Assembly: GCA_030147805.1 (NCBI GenBank)
Contig: JASBUR010000009.1
Coordinates: forward strand, 40,141-104,140
Length of the DNA stretch: 64,000 nt
Source: Sphingomonadaceae bacterium
Lineage (GTDB): Bacteria; Pseudomonadota; Alphaproteobacteria; Sphingomonadales; Sphingomonadaceae
Reading direction: 5' to 3'
The position numbers and the translations under genes were made by a program. The notes under the pieces were generated by a model, which was not told where the DNA came from, did no database searches, and was given only the letters and a program-made list of their open reading frames with translations. Each line of letters opens with the position of its first letter. Within the stretch, counting starts at the first letter, position 1. Shown piece by piece: positions 49,806-58,623 of this stretch.

Positions 49806-50809
49806 AGCGCGTCGGCCGAGAGCGGTGGCGCGCCCGCCTCGGCGGCGCGCACCAGCTCGACGACGCGAGCGTTGACCGGCGCCTTGCGGCCCAGGCGGTT
49901 CGCCAGCGCGACGAATTCGCCGTTGAGATAGTCGATCTCGGTCGGCCGCCCCTGCGCCAGATCCTCCGCCATCGACGAGCGGGCGTGCCTGTCGATCCGC
50001 GTCCCGCCGCGCGCCATCACCCAGCGGTAAAGGCCGTCGGGAAGCGACATCACATAGGGCAGCAGCCAGGTAGGCAGCGCGAAGACCTTCGCCGGACGGA
50101 TGCCGGCCTGACGCAGCAGGCCGAGCGCCTCGTGCTGGCTGAGCGCCAGCGCCTGCCGATAGCGGCGCTGCGCCAGCTGCTGCATCAGCGGGAGCCCCGA
50201 CAGCGCGTTGGCGGCATTGTTCATGTTGACCACCAGCTTGCCCCACAGCACGCCGGCCATGTCGGTCGACAGCCGCAGCGGGACGCCGGCGGTGGCGAAC
50301 GTCGGCGCGTAAGGCCGCATCGCCGGAACGTCCTCGACGTGCAGATCGCCCATCGTGCCCTTGTGATAATGGCCGGGACCCGGCTGCGCGACATTATAGG
50401 GCACCATGCCGGCGACGATCGTCATGTCGGGGAGCAGCCGGCGCAGATTGTCGGCGTTCGACACGCCGTTCTGTAGCGAGACGACCACCGCGTTGGGCGA
50501 GGCGAAGCGCTCGATGTCCGCCGCCGCGTCGGCGGTGCCGATGCTCTTGACGGTGAGCAGGATCAGGTCAGCGACGGCGAGCGCGGCGGGGTCGCTCGAC
50601 AGCTTGAGCCGGTCGGCGGGCACGCTCGCCTCGGTGCCGCTCACGTCGGTCAGCCGCAGGCCGTGGTCGCGCAGGTCGTCGAGTACGCGCGGCCGGCCGA
50701 TCAGCGTCACGTCGGCGCCGGCGGCGGCGAGCCGCCCGCCGACATAGGTGCCGATCAGCCCCGCGCCCAGGACGGCGATCGTCGCGCTAGCAGCTTTGTC
50801 CATTGGCAC
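49769..50809 (-). CDS. panE: 2-dehydropantoate 2-reductase family protein
   Basis: A 346-residue ketopantoate-reductase-type enzyme; PanE reduces 2-dehydropantoate to pantoate in coenzyme A synthesis. The NADPH fold begins IAVLGAGLIGTYVGGRLAAA; LQNGVSNADNLRRLLPD, KLVVNMNNAANALSGLP (catalytic Lys and Asn) and the late SMAEDLAQGRPTEIDYLNG segment are family blocks. It is longer than the enterobacterial enzyme, so another ketoacid substrate is possible. The end overlaps the convergent oxyR gene by 37 bases; the start is divergent from the quinone oxidoreductase gene. Confidence 0.88.
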   Translation of the reverse strand: MPMDKAASATIAVLGAGLIGTYVGGRLAAAGADVTLIGRPRVLDDLRDHGLRLTDVSGTEASVPADRLKLSSDPAALAVADLILLTVKSIGTADAAADIERFASPNAVVVSLQNGVSNADNLRRLLPDMTIVAGMVPYNVAQPGPGHYHKGTMGDLHVEDVPAMRPYAPTFATAGVPLRLSTDMAGVLWGKLVVNMNNAANALSGLPLMQQLAQRRYRQALALSQHEALGLLRQAGIRPAKVFALPTWLLPYVMSLPDGLYRWVMARGGTRIDRHARSSMAEDLAQGRPTEIDYLNGEFVALANRLGRKAPVNARVVELVRAAEAGAPPLSADALYRTLSEARASA

Positions 50810-50862
50810 TCCTTCGCTCGCCGCTATCCTAGCGCGCGATTCAATCCAAAGGGGAGCGCCGA

Positions 50863-51840
50863 ATGAAAGCCGTCTTGTCCGAAGTGGTCGGCCCGCCCGA
50901 AAGCCTCGTCGTTCGCGACATCCCGACGCCCGATCCCGGCAAGGGCGAGGTGCGGATCAAGGTCCATGCCGCCGGGGTCAATTTCCCCGACACGCTGATC
51001 ATCGAGGACAAATATCAGTTCAAGCCGCCGCGGCCGTTCTCGCCCGGCGGCGAGGCGGCGGGCCTCGTCGACGCGGTGGGCGAGGGGGTCACGTCGGTGA
51101 AGGTCGGCGACAAGGTCATCGCGATGACCGGCCATGGTGCCTTCGCCGAATATCTGATCGCGGGCGAGAGCCGCGTCATCCCGATCGTCGGCGACATGCC
51201 GTTCGACGTCGCTGCCGGCTTCACCATGACCTACGGCACCTCGCACCATGCGCTGAAGCAGCGCGCGCGGCTGCAGCCCGGCGAGACGGTGCTGGTGCTC
51301 GGCGCGGCGGGCGGCGTCGGCCTGACGGCGGTCGAACTCGCCAAGGTCATGGGCGCCCGCGTCATCGCCGCGGCGTCGACCGACGAGAAGCTCGAGCTGT
51401 GCCGGCAATATGGCGCCGACGAGACGATCAACTATTCGACCGAGGACCTGCGCGAGGGCATCAAGCGCACGACCGGCGGCAAGGGCCCCGACGTGATCTA
51501 TGATCCGATCGGCGACAAATATGCCGAGCCGGCGTTCCGCTCGATCGGCTGGAACGGCCGCTACCTCGTCATCGGCTTCGCCGCCGGCGAGATCCCCAAG
51601 CTCCCGCTCAACCTCGCGCTCATCAAGGGCGCGTCGATCGTCGGCGTGTTCTGGGGCGCCTTCACCGCGGTCGAGCCCAAGGTCCATGCCGACAATATGC
51701 GCGAGCTGCTGAGCTGGTACGCCGAGGGCAAGCTGAAGCCGCACGTCAGCGAGCATTTCAGCCTCGACGACGGGCCCAAGGCGATCCGCTGGATGATGGA
51801 CCGCAAGGCCAAGGGCAAGGTCGTGCTGACGGTCGCCTGA
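50863..51840 (+). CDS. NADPH:quinone oxidoreductase-family protein
   Basis: A 325-residue zinc-free medium-chain dehydrogenase/reductase. The N-terminal GroES-like part contains VHAAGVNFPDTLIIEDKYQF and FSPGGEAAGLVDAVGEGV; the nucleotide fold has VLVLGAAGGVGLTAVELAK with the AAGGVG signature, and VIYDPIGDKYAEPAFRSIGW follows. Zinc-binding cysteines are absent, as in quinone reductase (QOR) relatives. The physiological substrate may be a quinone or an enone. It ends at a hairpin terminator facing the SDR gene. Confidence 0.9.
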   Translation: MKAVLSEVVGPPESLVVRDIPTPDPGKGEVRIKVHAAGVNFPDTLIIEDKYQFKPPRPFSPGGEAAGLVDAVGEGVTSVKVGDKVIAMTGHGAFAEYLIAGESRVIPIVGDMPFDVAAGFTMTYGTSHHALKQRARLQPGETVLVLGAAGGVGLTAVELAKVMGARVIAAASTDEKLELCRQYGADETINYSTEDLREGIKRTTGGKGPDVIYDPIGDKYAEPAFRSIGWNGRYLVIGFAAGEIPKLPLNLALIKGASIVGVFWGAFTAVEPKVHADNMRELLSWYAEGKLKPHVSEHFSLDDGPKAIRWMMDRKAKGKVVLTVA

Positions 51841-51861
51841 CCTCTCCCCGCCGGGGAGAGG
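51841..51861. terminator. Hairpin between convergent quinone oxidoreductase and SDR genes
   Basis: CCTCTCCCC and GGGGAGAGG (51841-51849 and 51853-51861) form a nine-base perfect stem around three bases, followed by GCTTTC. The short T run makes it a weak intrinsic terminator for the plus strand; it may act on both strands. Confidence 0.5.
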
Positions 51862-51869
51862 GCTTTCGG

Positions 51870-52580
51870 TTACCGAACGAAGCTCGCGCCGTTGATGTCG
51901 ATGACCGCGCCGGTCATCGACGCCGGCGCCTGCAGCGCCAGGTAGGCGACGGCATTGGCGACCTCGTCGGGCTGCGCGACTCGGCCGAGCGGAATGTCGG
52001 CGAGCAGCTTGTCGCCGCCGCGGCTGGCGACATACTCCTCGGCCATGCCGGTCATCACGAAGCCCGGCGTGACGGTGAAGGCGAGGATGTCGTCGCGCGC
52101 GAAGCCGCGGGCGATCGACTTGGTCATGCCGACCATGCCGGCCTTCGCCGCCGCATAATGCCAGTGCGCCGGCGAATCGCCGCGATAGGCGGCGCGGCTG
52201 GCGACGTTGACGATGCGGCCGCCACCGGGCCGCTCGCGGAAATGCACGACGGCGCGGCGGCAGAGATCGGCGGCGGCCTGCAGGTTTATCGCCATCGTCC
52301 GCGACCACTGCGCCTGCCAGTCGGCCAGGGGAAGGTCGACGGCGGCCGCCTCGAACACGCCGGCGTTGTTGATCAGCACGTCGATGCGGCCGCCGAGCGC
52401 GGCGAGCGCCTTGTCCCAGAGCTCGTCGCCGGCGCCCGCCTGTTCGAGATTGACGCCGATGACGCCGTCGCGCGAGCGGCTGCCGTGCCCGACGACTCGC
52501 ACGTCGCCAGCCGACAGCGCCGCGACGATCGCCGCGCCGATGCCGCGCGTGCTGCCGGTAACCAGGATGTTCGTCGTCAT
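51870..52580 (-). CDS. Short-chain dehydrogenase/reductase
   Basis: A 236-residue classical SDR, similar to 3-oxoacyl-ACP reductases (FabG-like). Cofactor motif ILVTGSTRGIGAAIVAALS (T-G-x3-G-x-G); DVLINNAGVFE; catalytic serine in NVASRAAYRGDS and the Tyr-Lys pair in HWHYAAAKAGMVGM; late IPLGRVAQPDEVANAVAYLA and MTGAVIDINGASF. The substrate is not predictable. A chemotaxis receptor gene lies upstream on the same strand, about 95 bases away. Confidence 0.92.
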   Translation of the reverse strand: MTTNILVTGSTRGIGAAIVAALSAGDVRVVGHGSRSRDGVIGVNLEQAGAGDELWDKALAALGGRIDVLINNAGVFEAAAVDLPLADWQAQWSRTMAINLQAAADLCRRAVVHFRERPGGGRIVNVASRAAYRGDSPAHWHYAAAKAGMVGMTKSIARGFARDDILAFTVTPGFVMTGMAEEYVASRGGDKLLADIPLGRVAQPDEVANAVAYLALQAPASMTGAVIDINGASFVR

Positions 52581-52675
52581 GAGGGCCTCGTGCTTGAGTG
52601 TGCGACGGCTTTAGGCGTCAGCCGTACCCAACCCAACCCCCACGCGGTGCGAAACAGCGCAGGACCGTGCCCCCT

Positions 52676-54040
52676 CTAGGCGGCGATGCTGTCGATGAGC
52701 TGCCCGACCGCCGCCTGCAGCTCGCCGAGCTGGTCGTCGACATGCGCGAAGGCGCTGTCGACCGCGTCGATCTCGCCGGCGACATGCTCGGTCGCGGCGC
52801 GGATCGAGGCGATCACCGCCGACATCGAATCGGCGGACAGCGCAGTCTCGTCGACCGATCCGGTGATCATCGTCACCGTGTGCGCCTGGTTGTCCATCGC
52901 GTTGCGGATGCGCTCGGCCGAACCCTTCACCTCGACGACCGTGTCGCGGATCGAGCCGTTGGCGGCGACGGTCTGCTTGGTCGCCGCCTGGATCGCCGCG
53001 ATCTGCTTGGCGATGTCGTCGGTCGCGCGCGCCGTCTGGTTGGCGAGCGATTTGACCTCCTGCGCGACGACCGCGAAGCCGCGGCCGGCGTCGCCGGCGC
53101 GCGCCGCCTCGATCGTGGCGTTGAGCGCGAGCAAATTGGTCTGCCCGGCGATGTCGCGGATCAGGCTGACGATCGATTCGATCGCTTCGGAATGCGCGGC
53201 GAGGCTGACCGCGGTGTCGACCGCCGCGCCGGCCTGCGTCGAGGCGCGGTTGGCGATGTCGGCGGCCGATTCGACCTCGCGGCGCGCCTCCTCGATGGCG
53301 CGGATCAGCCCGGCGGCGGTCTGCGCCGCCTCGCGCATCGCCATCGCCGACTGTTCGGCGGCGGCGGCGACTTCGGCCGATTTGCCGAGCATGCCGCGCG
53401 TGTTGGTGGCGGCGACGCTGGCCTGGTTGCGGACCGCGCGGCTGCGCGACGTCGCCCCCTGGATGACGCCGAGCACCTGCTGGCGGAACACCTCGCCCTG
53501 CTCGCGCAGCCGGTGCGCGACCTCGGCGCGGTGGATATTGGCGATCTGCGTCATGATCACCTCGGTCTCGACGACGGCGAGCGTTTCGCTCGCCTTCATC
53601 AGCCGTGCCAGCCGCTCGGGGTCGGCGACCTTGCGCCGGACCACGTCGATCGTGAACAGATAGGAGGCGGCGAACGACGAGGTCACGACATGCACCGGCG
53701 CGCCGGTCCGCGCGATGTCGCTGCCGTGCCCCGCCATGCGGTCGAGCCATGCCTGGTCGATCGGCTGGCCGAGCTTGCCGGCGGTATAGGCCTTGCCCGC
53801 CGCGACGAGCTGCGGGAGCAGCGCCGCGTCGAGCTTTCGCGCCATGTCGGGAAACGACAGATAATGGTCCCAGAAGGCCTGGACGACGCCGTCGGCCTCG
53901 TCTTCGATCAGCGCCCATGTCTCGTGCAGCGCCGCGGCGAAGTCGTCGTCGAGCCGGTAGGCGTGCTGGCGGTCCTCGATGCCGATGCGCTCGACCGAGA
54001 GATGCGCGAAATGCCGTTCCGCCCGCTCGAAATTGGCCAT
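52676..54040 (-). CDS. Soluble methyl-accepting chemotaxis protein, possibly globin-coupled
   Basis: A 454-residue receptor. The C-terminal signalling hairpin has the highly conserved tip [20 protein letters not shown] followed by [20 protein letters not shown], which binds CheA/CheW. There is no signal peptide or membrane helix, so it is cytosolic. The first 165 residues are helical and similar in layout to sensor-globin domains ([16 protein letters not shown], then [20 protein letters not shown]), as in HemAT-type oxygen receptors. I cannot place the heme-ligating histidine with confidence: H105 and H117 are the nearest candidates and neither matches the usual spacing. No che operon is nearby. 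Confidence 0.85.
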   Translation of the reverse strand: MANFERAERHFAHLSVERIGIEDRQHAYRLDDDFAAALHETWALIEDEADGVVQAFWDHYLSFPDMARKLDAALLPQLVAAGKAYTAGKLGQPIDQAWLDRMAGHGSDIARTGAPVHVVTSSFAASYLFTIDVVRRKVADPERLARLMKASETLAVVETEVIMTQIANIHRAEVAHRLREQGEVFRQQVLGVIQGATSRSRAVRNQASVAATNTRGMLGKSAEVAAAAEQSAMAMREAAQTAAGLIRAIEEARREVESAADIANRASTQAGAAVDTAVSLAAHSEAIESIVSLIRDIAGQTNLLALNATIEAARAGDAGRGFAVVAQEVKSLANQTARATDDIAKQIAAIQAATKQTVAANGSIRDTVVEVKGSAERIRNAMDNQAHTVTMITGSVDETALSADSMSAVIASIRAATEHVAGEIDAVDSAFAHVDDQLGELQAAVGQLIDSIAA

Positions 54041-54151
54041 ATGCGCTCCCCGCCGTTCGTCGTTGGTCGCGTCCCTGATGCCCGAATTGGGTTAACGGCT
54101 TACTTATGACGTTAGGTTGTCAGCGACCGTGGGACCGCTAGGCTCGCAGCG

Positions 54152-55141
54152 ATGGATGAGGTCGCGCCCGCGCTCCAAGATCTGCTTCGCCGCGAGACCG
54201 GGGGCGACGTCGCGGTCGACCGCGTCGTCGCGCTGTCGGGCGGTGCGGCGTCGCTGACCTTCGCCGTCGACACCCGGCGCGACGGCAGCGCCTGGCCGCT
54301 GATCTTCCAGCGTGCCGGCGCCGAGGAGGCGGCGGTCGGCGCGCTGGCCAAATCGGTACAGGCACGGTTGCAGGTTCGCGCGCGGCAGGCCGGGCTGCCC
54401 GTGGCGGCAGTGGTCGCGGTGGCATCGCCCGCCGACGGCCTCGGCGACGGGTTCGTCATGGAACGCATCGAGGGAGAGAGCCTCGCGCCGCGCTACCTGC
54501 GGCTGCCCGACTATGCCGCGGCGCGCGCCGCGATGGTCGGCCAGTGCGCGACGGCGCTGGCGCGGCTGCACGCGATCGGCCCCGGCGAGTTTGCCGACCT
54601 GCCGCTGCCCGCGGCGTCGCCCGCCGCCGCGCGCACGGCGATGTACGAGCTTTACCGCGGCTTCGGAGTCGATTCGCCGGTGTTCGACCTCGCCTTCGCG
54701 TGGCTGGCCGAGCGGCTGCCCGACGAGCCGCCCGCCGCGCTGGTCCACGGCGACTTTCGCAGCGGCAATTTCATCGTCGGGCGCGAAGGCCTCCGCGCAA
54801 TCCTCGACTGGGAGCTCGCGCATGTCGGCCATCCGATGGAGGACGTCGGCTGGCTGTGCACCAACACCTGGCGCTTCGGCGCGTGGCAGCGGCCGGTCGG
54901 CGGGTTTGGCGCCCGCGAGGCCTTCCACGACGCCTATGTCGCCGCGGGCGGTACGCTCGACCGCGAACTGGCGCGCGTGTTCGAGCTGTGGGGCAGCCTG
55001 CGCTGGGGGGTGATGTGCCTGCAGCTCGCGCACGCGCACCTGTCGGGCGTCCGGCCGTCGGTCGAGCTGGCGGCGATCGGGCGACGCGTGAGCGAGACGG
55101 AGATCGACATCCTCCACATCCTCAAGCACGGCGAGGTCTGA
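54152..55141 (+). CDS. Phosphotransferase (APH) family protein
   Basis: A 329-residue protein of the aminoglycoside-phosphotransferase/choline-kinase fold. The kinase catalytic loop reads ALVHGDFRSGNFIVG (H-G-D-x3-N) and the metal-binding aspartate IIe-like motif is AILDWELAHVGHPMEDVG. Such proteins are often encoded with acyl-CoA dehydrogenases and are not antibiotic resistance enzymes. Here its stop and the next gene's start share a base (TGATG), giving an operon with DUF6285 and DUF1330 proteins. The substrate is unknown. Confidence 0.88.
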   Translation: MDEVAPALQDLLRRETGGDVAVDRVVALSGGAASLTFAVDTRRDGSAWPLIFQRAGAEEAAVGALAKSVQARLQVRARQAGLPVAAVVAVASPADGLGDGFVMERIEGESLAPRYLRLPDYAAARAAMVGQCATALARLHAIGPGEFADLPLPAASPAAARTAMYELYRGFGVDSPVFDLAFAWLAERLPDEPPAALVHGDFRSGNFIVGREGLRAILDWELAHVGHPMEDVGWLCTNTWRFGAWQRPVGGFGAREAFHDAYVAAGGTLDRELARVFELWGSLRWGVMCLQLAHAHLSGVRPSVELAAIGRRVSETEIDILHILKHGEV

Positions 55142-55509
55142 TGGCCGGTCATCCCGATGCAGCCGACCTGGTCGACGCGGTTCGCGGCTTTCTCGTCGCG
55201 GTCGAGTCGCGGCTGTCGGGGCGCGAAGCGTTCCACGCCAAGGTGGCGGGTAACGTGCTGGCGATCGTCGAACGCGAGCTTCGCCAGCAGCCCGAACGGG
55301 TCGAGCGCGCCGCGCTCGCGCGGCTGCTCGGCCACGACGGCGAGCCGGCGGCGCTGCGCGCCGGCCTGTGCGCGGCGCTGCGCGACGGGCGGCTCGACGC
55401 CGAGACGCCCGGACTGCTCGACGCGCTGACCGAGGCGACGCTGGCCCGGCTCGCGGTCGACAATCCCAACTTCTCGACCTTCCGACGCCTCAAGGAGACT
55501 CCGCCATGA
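55141..55509 (+). CDS. DUF6285-like protein
   Basis: A 122-residue mostly helical protein. Segments DLVDAVRGFLVAVESRLSG, FHAKVAGNVLAIVERELRQ and the C-terminal VDNPNFSTFRRLKE correspond to the small proteins usually found beside APH-fold genes and labelled DUF6285. No signal peptide, no known function. It starts on the last base of the phosphotransferase gene and ends overlapping the DUF1330 gene by ATGA, so expression is tightly coupled. Confidence 0.78.
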   Translation: MAGHPDAADLVDAVRGFLVAVESRLSGREAFHAKVAGNVLAIVERELRQQPERVERAALARLLGHDGEPAALRAGLCAALRDGRLDAETPGLLDALTEATLARLAVDNPNFSTFRRLKETPP

Positions 55510-55922
55510 TCGACCGCAGCATCGACCCGACCGCCGACCAGGTGCGCACGCTGCGCGACAAGGGCCCCGAAGGCCCCGTCGTCATGGTCAACCTGCTCAA
55601 GTTCCGCGAGGTCGCCGTCTATCCGGCCGACAGCGACGAGTCGCCGTGCAGCGGCGCGGAGGCCTATGCCCGCTACCAGCATGCCTTCACCGTGACCGTG
55701 GGCGAGATCAGCCAGGCGAGCGTCGTCTACGAGGGGCCGGTCAACCAGGTGATGATCGGCGACCCGAGCGCGCGCGAGGCCGATTGGGACAAGGTGCTCA
55801 TCGTCCGCTACCCGTCGCGGCAGCACTTCCTCGCGATGATGGCCGACGAGCAATATCGCCGGTCGCTCGTCCATCGCTATGCCGGTCTCGAGCGCACCGT
55901 GCTGCTGCAATGCGGCGGTTAG
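55506..55922 (+). CDS. DUF1330-family protein
   Basis: A 138-residue ferredoxin-like-fold protein of the DUF1330 type. GPVVMVNLLKFREVAVYPAD and ADWDKVLIVRYPSRQHFLAM, with YRRSLVHRYAGLERTVLLQ, match the family pattern of an alpha+beta sandwich with a conserved 'V-x-V-N-L-L-K' strand. No enzymatic role is established for the family. Start ATG 55506 is preceded by GAGACTCC and overlaps the preceding stop. It ends the three-gene operon; the sdhC promoter region follows. Confidence 0.85.
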   Translation: MIDRSIDPTADQVRTLRDKGPEGPVVMVNLLKFREVAVYPADSDESPCSGAEAYARYQHAFTVTVGEISQASVVYEGPVNQVMIGDPSAREADWDKVLIVRYPSRQHFLAMMADEQYRRSLVHRYAGLERTVLLQCGG

Positions 55923-55935
55923 CAGCGATCAATGG

Positions 55936-55963
55936 TTGCCTAGCGGCGACAAGCGCCTAAAAG
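55936..55963 (+). promoter_or_regulatory. Candidate promoter of the sdh operon
   Basis: TTGCCT (55936-55941) and TAAAAG (55958-55963) are spaced by 16 bases, upstream of sdhC. Transcription would start near 55970, giving a leader of about 30 bases that contains the sdhC ribosome site. By eye only. Confidence 0.4.
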
Positions 55964-56000
55964 CACTTCCGATTAGATGGCCACCCGAGGGGGATCGCTC

Positions 56001-56402
56001 ATGGCTTCCGCGCGTCCGCGCCCACTTTCGCCGCATCTCAGCATCTGGCGCTGGCGTGTCCACGCTATCGTGTCGATCACGCATCGCATCACCGGCAACG
56101 CCATGGCGTTCGCGGCGGTGCCGATCTTCGTCTGGTGGCTGGCGGCCGCCGCGACGGGCGAAGAGGCCTATGGCACCTTCTACGATCTAGCGCGCGGGCC
56201 GCTCGGCTACATCGTCGCGATCGGCTTCACCTGGAGCTTCTTCCAGCACATGGGCTCGGGCCTGCGTCATCTGGTGATGGATACCGGCGCCGGCTACGAG
56301 ATCCAGACCGCCAGGCGCAGCGCGACCGCCGTCTTCGTCTTCGGAGTCGTGATGACGCTGCTGTTCTGGGGCGCGATCTACCTCACCAAGGGCTTCGAAT
56401 AA
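56001..56402 (+). CDS. sdhC: Succinate dehydrogenase cytochrome b556 subunit
   Basis: A 133-residue membrane anchor of complex II. The N-terminal RPLSPHLSIWRWRVHAIVSI and THRITGNAMAF motifs match SdhC, and the heme-ligand histidine is in FQHMGSGLRHLVMD. Three membrane helices are evident (AFAAVPIFVWWLAAAAT, IVAIGFTWSFFQH, AVFVFGVVMTLLFWGAIYL). I choose ATG 56001 because GAGGGGGAT lies just before it; the frame opens at 55977. It shares one base with the sdhD start, so membrane subunits are made together. Confidence 0.94.
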   Translation: MASARPRPLSPHLSIWRWRVHAIVSITHRITGNAMAFAAVPIFVWWLAAAATGEEAYGTFYDLARGPLGYIVAIGFTWSFFQHMGSGLRHLVMDTGAGYEIQTARRSATAVFVFGVVMTLLFWGAIYLTKGFE

Positions 56403-56785
56403 TGGGAACCGGGACCCAGCTCGGCCGCGTCCGCGGCCTCGGCACCGCCAAGTCGGGCACCGACCATTGGTGGAAGCAGCGCATCACCGCGATCAGCAAC
56501 CTCGGACTCGTCCTGTGGTTCGTGATCTCGCTCGTGCGGCTGCCCGACCTGACCTATGCGACGATCGTCGCCTGGCTTCAGCAGCCGATCGCGGCGGTGC
56601 CGCTGGTGCTGATGATCGTCAGTGTTTTCTACCACTTCCGCCTCGGCTCTCAGGTTCTGATCGAGGATTATGTCCACCATGAGGGCAACAAGGTCCTCGC
56701 GGTGCTGCTGCTCAACTTCTTCGCGCTGGCGCTCGGCTTCACCGCCGTGTTCAGCGTGCTCAAGATCGCATTCGGAGCCGTCTGA
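56402..56785 (+). CDS. sdhD: Succinate dehydrogenase hydrophobic membrane anchor
   Basis: A 127-residue Sdh[21 protein letters not shown] and the ubiquinone/heme region [18 protein letters not shown] are characteristic, with three hydrophobic segments. ATG 56402 begins on the sdhC stop (TAATG) and the gene ends on the first base of sdhA, so all three are coupled. Confidence 0.93.
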   Translation: MGTGTQLGRVRGLGTAKSGTDHWWKQRITAISNLGLVLWFVISLVRLPDLTYATIVAWLQQPIAAVPLVLMIVSVFYHFRLGSQVLIEDYVHHEGNKVLAVLLLNFFALALGFTAVFSVLKIAFGAV

Positions 56786-58575
56786 TGGCCGACGCCGCCT
56801 ACAAGATCATCGATCACACCTATGACGCCGTCGTCGTCGGCGCCGGCGGTGCCGGGCTGCGCGCGACGATGGGCATCGCCGAGACCGGGCTGAAGACCGC
56901 CTGCATCACCAAGGTCTTCCCGACGCGCAGCCACACCGTGGCGGCGCAGGGCGGCATCGCCGCCTCGCTCGGCAACATGGGCCCGGATCACTGGACCTGG
57001 CACATGTACGACACCGTCAAGGGCTCCGACTGGCTCGGCGACCAGGATGCGATCGAATATCTGTGCCGCGAGGCGCCGGCGGCGGTCTACGAGCTCGAAC
57101 ATTATGGGGTGCCGTTCAGCCGCACCGAGGAAGGCAAGATCTACCAGCGCGCCTTCGGCGGCATGACGCAGAACATGGGCGAGGGCCCCGCCGCGCAGCG
57201 CACCTGCGCCACCGCCGACCGCACCGGCCATGCCATGCTGCACGCGCTCTACCAGCAGAGCCTCAAGTACGACGCCGATTTCTTCATCGAATATTTCGCG
57301 CTCGACCTGATCATGGAGAATGGCGAGTGCCGCGGCGTCATCGCGCTGTGCATGGAGGACGGGACCATCCACCGCTTCCGTTCGCACAGCGTCGTGCTGG
57401 CGACCGGCGGCTACGGCCGCGCCTATTTCTCGGCGACCTCGGCGCACACCTGCACCGGCGACGGCGGCGGCATGGTGCTGCGCGCCGGCCTGCCGCTGCA
57501 GGACATGGAATTCGTTCAGTTCCACCCGTCGGGCATCTACGGCGCCGGCGTGCTCATCACCGAGGGTGCGCGCGGCGAGGGCGGCTACCTCACCAACTCG
57601 GCCGGCGAGCGCTTCATGGAGCGCTACGCGCCGAGCGACAAGGACCTGGCGTCGCGCGACGTCGTCAGCCGTTCGATGGCGATGGAAATCCGCCAGGGCC
57701 GCGGCGTCGGCGCCGAGGGCGACCACATTTACCTCCACCTCAACCACATCGACCCGAAGATCCTCGCCGAGCGGCTGCCCGGCATCTCGGAGACCGCCAA
57801 GGTCTTCGCCGGCGTCGACGTGACGCGCGAGCCGATCCCCGTCGTGCCGACCGTCCACTACAACATGGGCGGCATCCCGACGAACTATTGGGGCGAGGTC
57901 GTCACGCTGAAGAACGGCGAACCCGACAGCATCGTCCCCGGCCTGTTCGCGGTCGGCGAGGCGGCCTGCGTGTCGGTGCACGGCGCCAACCGCCTCGGCT
58001 CCAATTCGCTGATCGACCTCGTGGTGTTCGGCCGCGCCACCGGCCACCGCATCGCGCAGCTCATCAAGCCGGGCGGCGCGCATGCGCCGCTGCCCGCCGA
58101 CTCGGCCGACATGGCGCTCGGCCGGCTCGATCATTTCCGCAACGCCAAGGGCGGATCGTCGACGGCGCAGGTGCGTCTCGCGATGCAGAAGACGATGCAG
58201 GCCAATTGCGGCGTCTTCCGCACGACCGAGGTGCTCGAAGAGGGCATCGCCAAGATCGACGCCGTCTACCAGCAGATGGCCGATATCGGCGTCACCGACC
58301 GCAGCCTGATCTTCAACACCGATCTCGTCGAGACGATGGAGCTCGACAACATGATCGGCCAGGCGGTCGTGACGATGCACGGCGCCGCCAACCGGCACGA
58401 GAGCCGCGGCGCACATATGCACGAGGATTTCCCCGACCGCGACGACGCCAACTGGATGAAGCACACCATCGCCTGGTTCGACCAAGGTGCGGTAAAAATC
58501 GACTATCGACCGGTGCACACCTACACGCTCACCGAGGAGATCGCGTACATCAAGCCCAAGGCGCGGGTGTACTGA
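56785..58575 (+). CDS. sdhA: Succinate dehydrogenase flavoprotein subunit
   Basis: A 596-residue SdhA, the FAD subunit that oxidises succinate to fumarate. FAD-binding [18 protein letters not shown] is at the N terminus, the histidine that carries covalent FAD is in [17 protein letters not shown], and [19 protein letters not shown] and [19 protein letters not shown] are invariant blocks. The C terminus [20 protein letters not shown] is the usual SdhA end. SdhE at 6607 should help its flavinylation. Length matches the family. An MBL-fold gene separates it from sdhB. Confidence 0.97.
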   Translation: MADAAYKIIDHTYDAVVVGAGGAGLRATMGIAETGLKTACITKVFPTRSHTVAAQGGIAASLGNMGPDHWTWHMYDTVKGSDWLGDQDAIEYLCREAPAAVYELEHYGVPFSRTEEGKIYQRAFGGMTQNMGEGPAAQRTCATADRTGHAMLHALYQQSLKYDADFFIEYFALDLIMENGECRGVIALCMEDGTIHRFRSHSVVLATGGYGRAYFSATSAHTCTGDGGGMVLRAGLPLQDMEFVQFHPSGIYGAGVLITEGARGEGGYLTNSAGERFMERYAPSDKDLASRDVVSRSMAMEIRQGRGVGAEGDHIYLHLNHIDPKILAERLPGISETAKVFAGVDVTREPIPVVPTVHYNMGGIPTNYWGEVVTLKNGEPDSIVPGLFAVGEAACVSVHGANRLGSNSLIDLVVFGRATGHRIAQLIKPGGAHAPLPADSADMALGRLDHFRNAKGGSSTAQVRLAMQKTMQANCGVFRTTEVLEEGIAKIDAVYQQMADIGVTDRSLIFNTDLVETMELDNMIGQAVVTMHGAANRHESRGAHMHEDFPDRDDANWMKHTIAWFDQGAVKIDYRPVHTYTLTEEIAYIKPKARVY

Positions 58576-58586
58576 TCCGTCTCGGA

Positions 58587-58618
58587 CCTTCCCCGCTTCG
58601 TTGAACGGCGCGGGGAGG
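58587..58618 (+). promoter_or_regulatory. Hairpin sequestering the MBL gene's ribosome site
   Basis: CCTTCCCCGC (58587-58596) can pair with GCGGGGAGG (58610-58618), one bulged T, loop of about 13 bases. The right arm is the Shine-Dalgarno of the MBL gene, so translation may be limited, and it may slow polymerase between sdhA and the genes after it. Confidence 0.45.
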
Positions 58619-58623
58619 GCGTG

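Noticed and set aside
52598..54109. A 503-codon plus-strand frame over the chemoreceptor
   Set aside because: It is the shadow of the receptor gene; the receptor's signalling tip on the minus strand is unmistakable.
54152..55141. APH-fold gene as an aminoglycoside resistance gene
   Set aside because: Sequence context and DUF6285 partner point to the broad APH-like metabolic group, and no resistance-type substrate residues can be argued.
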